The notes beneath the pieces were generated by a model. The model was not told the origin of the DNA. It saw only the letters and a list, made by a program, of their open reading frames with translations, and searched no databases. Shown in pieces: positions 60,523 through 64,000 of a DNA stretch of 64,000 nt. This DNA is from Synechococcus sp. CS-1332 (GTDB lineage Bacteria; Cyanobacteriota; Cyanobacteriia; PCC-6307; Cyanobiaceae). Location of the stretch: positions 1-64,000 of the forward strand of contig NZ_JAHLYP010000052.1 in the NCBI RefSeq assembly GCF_025127995.1. Direction: 5' to 3'. The first letter of the stretch is position 1; each line of letters starts with the position of its first letter. The translations under genes and the position numbers were made by a program.

Positions 60523-62400
60523 ATGGGCGGAGTCCTGGTTTTTGCCAGGGGTCCGGGCTTCCCATCACGGCAGGCAACCCCCTTGACCGCCGCCCATCCG
60601 CCACCGCACGCCTCCGACGCCCACCAGGCGAGACGCGCGCTGCCGGAGATGCTCCAGATCGCCACGGCCATCAGCGGGGCGCTCAACCTCCCCGCCCTGC
60701 TGCGGCAGATCCTCTCCAGTGCCAGGGATCTCACCCTCAGCGATGCCGGCAGCATTTACCTGGTGGAAGAGGAGAAGGGAGAGAAGCGACTCTGGTTCAC
60801 GGCCTTCCAGAACAGCTCCCTGGCGGCCCGCGGGGCCGGCATCGATTCCAGCCTGCTGGATGTGCGCTTCCCGATCACCCCCGAGCGACTCGTTGGCTGG
60901 ACGGCCCTGCATGGCGAGGTGCTGAATCTGCCGGATGTGTACGCGATTCCCACCGACCGTCCCTACCGCTTTGACGCCGGTCTTGATCGCCGCACGGGCT
61001 ACCGCGCCGTGTCGATGCTGGTGGTGCCACTGAGAACCATGGCCGGGGACGTTGTGGGAGTGATGCAGCTGATCAACCGCAAGCGGGAGTCCGCTGCGTT
61101 GATCACCCCCGAGACGGCCACCGACCTCGTGCGTCCCTTCGATGCCGGCGACCAGCAGCTGATCGAGGCCCTGGCGGCCCTGGCGGCCGTCTGCGTCGAA
61201 CGCACCCGGGCCCTGGAGGGGCAGCAGCGGCAGATCGATTCGATGATCGCCTTGCTGGCGGGGGCGATCGACGCCCGCAGCACCCATACCGGCCGTCATT
61301 GTTCCAGGGTGCCGGAGCTGGCCCTGCTGCTGGCTGAAGCGGCGGAAGCCACCCAAGAGGGGCCTCTGGCCCCGTTTCGCTTCAGCGGAGAGGCGGAGCG
61401 CCGGGAATTCCGCACGGCGGCCTGGCTGCACGACTGCGGCAAGATCGTGACCCCTGAGGCGGTGGTGGAAAAGGCCACCAAGCTGGACGCCCCGACCAAC
61501 CGGATTCATGAGATCCGCACCCGCTTCGAGGTGCTGCTGCGGGATGGACGCATCGCCATGCTCGAGGGCCTGCTGGCGGGCGGTGACCCTGAAACCCTGC
61601 AGCGGGACTATGCACAACTGGAGCAGGAACTGCAGCGTGATTTCGCCTGTGTGTCCCGCTGCAACGTGGGCAGCGAAGGCACCGATCCAGAGGATCTTGC
61701 CCAGCTCCAGCAGCTGGCGGGGCGCCACTGGTGGCGCCATTTCGACGACCGACTGGGGCTGGGCTGGGAGGAGCAGGCCAGATACAGCGATCACTCCGAG
61801 CCCCTGCCGGCCCCCGCGACCCTGCTTTGCGATGCCCACCACCACCGTCTCCCCAGGCCCGCCGCCGAGGTGCCGGAGGCCAGGTGGGGCTTCAACCTGG
61901 CGGTGCCGGAACTGCTCTACAACCGCGGCGAGCTCTACAACCTGTCGGTGGCCAGGGGCACGCTCACCCCCGAGGAGATCTACAAGATCCGCGAACACAT
62001 GATCCATACGATCGTGATGCTGGAGAGCATGGCCTTCCCCCCGTCGATGGATCGGGTCGCCGAGATTGCCGGAGGGCATCACGAAACCCTTGATGGCCGG
62101 GGCTACCCGAGGGGACTGACGGCGGAACAGCTGTCGATCCCGGCCCGGATTCTGGCCATCGCCGACATCTTCGAGGCCCTCACCGCCGCCGATCGCCCCT
62201 ACAAGCAGGGGATGCCCCTGTCCCAGTCCCTGGGGATCCTGGCCGGCCTGCGGGACCGTGGCCGCATCGATGCGGACCTGTTCGATCTTTTCCTGGGCTC
62301 CGGGGTTTACCTCACCTATGCCCAGCGATTCCTGGCTGCCGACCAGATCGATCCGGTGGACCTGGACGCTCTGCTGCAGGCCGGTTCCCGAAAGTCCTGA
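60523..62400 (+). CDS. GAF domain plus HD-GYP phosphodiesterase with a large insertion
   Basis: 625 aa. Residues ~45-235 form a GAF domain (MLQIATAISGALNLPALLRQIL, DAGSIYLVEE, VVPLRTMAGDVVGVMQLINRK). The HD part LHDCGKIVTPEAVVEK is near residue 300, and the GYP part GGHHETLDGRGYPRGL is near 520. About 150 residues are inserted between them, much longer than in the HD-GYP protein at 28329-29486. Metal ligands look intact, so c-di-GMP hydrolysis is expected. The ATG at 60523 is the first in frame; the true start could be nearer residue 43. Confidence 0.85.
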   Translation: MGGVLVFARGPGFPSRQATPLTAAHPPPHASDAHQARRALPEMLQIATAISGALNLPALLRQILSSARDLTLSDAGSIYLVEEEKGEKRLWFTAFQNSSLAARGAGIDSSLLDVRFPITPERLVGWTALHGEVLNLPDVYAIPTDRPYRFDAGLDRRTGYRAVSMLVVPLRTMAGDVVGVMQLINRKRESAALITPETATDLVRPFDAGDQQLIEALAALAAVCVERTRALEGQQRQIDSMIALLAGAIDARSTHTGRHCSRVPELALLLAEAAEATQEGPLAPFRFSGEAERREFRTAAWLHDCGKIVTPEAVVEKATKLDAPTNRIHEIRTRFEVLLRDGRIAMLEGLLAGGDPETLQRDYAQLEQELQRDFACVSRCNVGSEGTDPEDLAQLQQLAGRHWWRHFDDRLGLGWEEQARYSDHSEPLPAPATLLCDAHHHRLPRPAAEVPEARWGFNLAVPELLYNRGELYNLSVARGTLTPEEIYKIREHMIHTIVMLESMAFPPSMDRVAEIAGGHHETLDGRGYPRGLTAEQLSIPARILAIADIFEALTAADRPYKQGMPLSQSLGILAGLRDRGRIDADLFDLFLGSGVYLTYAQRFLAADQIDPVDLDALLQAGSRKS

Positions 62401-62489
62401 GGATCGCAGGCTTCGGCCACCTCTGCCGATGCCATGGTGGGAGATGGGGCAAGCAAGGGCGCCCACTTTCTGGTATCTGTTGCTACCTA

Positions 62490-64000
62490 ATGCCTGACCA
62501 TCTTCGGGATGAACTGCTGCTGCAGGGTGCCGATCGCCATCCCAACGTCATCCAGGAGCTGCTCGGCGAGCTGTACGACTCCTTCTCCGGGGTCCGGGAA
62601 GGCAGGGTGGCGGACTACATCCCCGAGCTGGCCAACGCCTGCCCCGACGATTTCGGCATCGTCATCGCCACGTCGGGTGGGCGGATCTATGAGATCGGTG
62701 ACACCAGGAAGGAGTTCACGATTCAGTCGATCTCCAAGCCCTTCATCTATGCACTGGCCCTGAAGACGCTCTCGTTCGACTTCATGGCCAGCAAGATCGA
62801 TGTGGAGCCCTCAGGGGAAGCCTTCAACGCCATCAGCCTCGACCCTGACTCGGGCAAGCCCCGCAATCCGATGATCAATGCCGGGGCGATCGCCGCCTCC
62901 GCCCAGATCTGTGACGCCGATCCCACCGGCGCTGTTGAGCTGCTGCTGGAGTATTTCGAGGAACTGGCCGGTCGGCGCCTGACGATCAATGAAGACGTCT
63001 ACCGCTCGGAGAAGGAAACGGGACACCGCAACCGCGCCATCGGCCACCTGCTGCGCAACTTCAACATCATCGAGTCCGACCCTGAACCGGCCCTCGATCT
63101 CTATTTCCGCCAGTGCGCCATCTCCGTCACCTGTCGTGATCTGGCCGTGATGGCCTCCACCCTGGCCTGCCAGGGCCGCAATCCCTTCACCGGTGGCCAG
63201 CCCCTGTCGTACGACATCACCGTTCGGGTGTTGGCCCTGATGGGCACCTGCGGCATGTATGACTTCGCGGGCCAGTGGCTCCATGACGTCGGCATTCCGG
63301 CCAAGAGCGGGGTCGCTGGAGGGGTGATGGCGGTGATCCCGGGACGGCTCGGCATCGCCACCTACTCGCCTCCCTTGGACAACTTCGGCAACAGTGTCCG
63401 GGGAGTGGCGGTCTGCCGCCAGTTATCGGTGGGGGTGGGCCTGAGTCTGTTCAATCAGTACTACCAGGCCGATGCCACCATCCGCCGTTCCTACCAGGGG
63501 TCCCAGCGAAAATCGCGACGCTGGCGCAGTGATCGGGAGCTGGAGATCCTGGCGCCCCACCGGGATGAGGTGCGCATCATCCACGTGCAGGGAGTGCTCG
63601 ATTTCGGCGGCATCGAGCAGCTGGCCTCCGAACTGGTGCGGCTCAGCAACGACGTGCGCATCCTCATCCTCGATCTGGCCCACGTGACCGAGTGCCCGAT
63701 GGAGTCCTCAGGCCTGCTGGATCGTCAGCTCTGTTCGATCGAGGACGATGGCGTTGAGATCCTCCTCTCCCGCGCCGGTCGGCTGCCCCTGGTCTCCAAG
63801 CCCGACTGGAACATCACCGATCGGATCGACGCCTACGAGCATCTGGATTCGGCCCTCGAAGCCGCCGAAGAACTGCTCCTGACGTGGTATGACCCGCCGA
63901 CCGAAGTGGGTGCCAGTGACGCGGGCGACGACGTCGGAGAGCAGGGCTTTCTGGCGCCCCTGGGCGTGGAGCATCGGCGGATCCTGGTGGATTGCATGGC
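62490..64000 (+). CDS. Glutaminase A fused to a STAS domain (partial, 3' end outside window)
   Basis: 503 codons without a stop. Residues ~25-310 are a serine-dependent glutaminase: the catalytic SISKPF (S-x-x-K), NPMINAGAI, SEKETGHRNRAIGHLL, CGMYDFAGQW and AKSGVAGGVMAVIPGR. It would deaminate glutamine to glutamate and ammonia. From ~350 a STAS-like domain follows (VRIIHVQGVLDFGGIEQLASEL, RILILDLAHVTECPMESSGLL). The tail runs on past the window and may carry another sensor domain. The fusion suggests that the enzyme is under regulatory control. The start ATG at 62490 lacks a strong ribosome site. Confidence 0.88.
   Translation, partial: MPDHLRDELLLQGADRHPNVIQELLGELYDSFSGVREGRVADYIPELANACPDDFGIVIATSGGRIYEIGDTRKEFTIQSISKPFIYALALKTLSFDFMASKIDVEPSGEAFNAISLDPDSGKPRNPMINAGAIAASAQICDADPTGAVELLLEYFEELAGRRLTINEDVYRSEKETGHRNRAIGHLLRNFNIIESDPEPALDLYFRQCAISVTCRDLAVMASTLACQGRNPFTGGQPLSYDITVRVLALMGTCGMYDFAGQWLHDVGIPAKSGVAGGVMAVIPGRLGIATYSPPLDNFGNSVRGVAVCRQLSVGVGLSLFNQYYQADATIRRSYQGSQRKSRRWRSDRELEILAPHRDEVRIIHVQGVLDFGGIEQLASELVRLSNDVRILILDLAHVTECPMESSGLLDRQLCSIEDDGVEILLSRAGRLPLVSKPDWNITDRIDAYEHLDSALEAAEELLLTWYDPPTEVGASDAGDDVGEQGFLAPLGVEHRRILVDCM

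Noticed and set aside
60565-62466. A ~630-codon minus-strand open frame
   Set aside because: It is antisense to the GAF/HD-GYP gene, whose motifs are unmistakable. The antisense product is low complexity.

Overview
The window is 64 kb of GC-rich bacterial chromosome from a unicellular cyanobacterium of the Synechococcus/Cyanobium type. The evidence is a paired Flv1/Flv3 flavodiiron operon, three acyl-lipid desaturase genes, a cyanobacterial-type chorismate lyase, an HlyD-partnered cellulose synthase, a PEP-CTERM-like protein beside an HpsJ-like gene, and several GCGATCGC (HIP1) octamers. Genes are tightly packed on both strands. I see no tRNA, rRNA, CRISPR array, integrase or complete insertion sequence.

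Layout. 0-9.4 kb: a partial DUF2157 membrane protein, valS, a large two-propeller secreted-type protein, a MACPF-like/jacalin-lectin protein and a VTT-family membrane protein. 9.3-19.8 kb: a methyltransferase, then a same-strand (minus) run of six genes: GH10 glycosidase, HlyD-like adaptor, cellulose synthase with PilZ, PpiC isomerase, ABC exporter and a second HlyD. 19.8-29.5 kb: ligA, a SprT-type protease, small conserved genes, a DUF1269 protein, chorismate lyase, a PilP/GspC-like protein, mnmG and an HD-GYP phosphodiesterase. 29.6-31.2 kb: a frameshifted isochorismatase-family gene and a fatty-acid-hydroxylase-type membrane protein. 31.2-37.4 kb: an accessory island, AT-rich in its first half, with a stand-alone carrier protein, a degenerate P450 and a one-module NRPS (C-A-T-TE). 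37.4-47.4 kb: dnaB, rplI, two Delta9-type desaturases, a methionine gamma-lyase-like gene, gcvH, gcvP and a small conserved gene. 47.4-54.6 kb: Flv1 and Flv3, PilZ, Hsp20, MEKHLA, HpsJ-like and a vWA/PEP-CTERM protein. 54.7-64 kb: a SWIM protein, a front-end desaturase, a SNF2 helicase, a small membrane protein, a GAF/HD-GYP protein and a glutaminase-STAS fusion that runs off the end.

The most unusual region is the NRPS island. A copy of the last ~90 bases of dnaB, diverged and frameshifted, lies at 31229-31318, in the same orientation as the real dnaB end at 37434-37525. The two copies bracket the three biosynthetic genes, as expected if an element inserted at the dnaB 3' end. The NRPS itself changes base composition at the condensation/adenylation linker, so it looks like a domain-level chimera. 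Its adenylation pocket reads as a proline-type code. Other points of interest are the MACPF/jacalin protein, the long cellulose/export gene run, and several c-di-GMP-linked genes (two HD-GYP, two PilZ).
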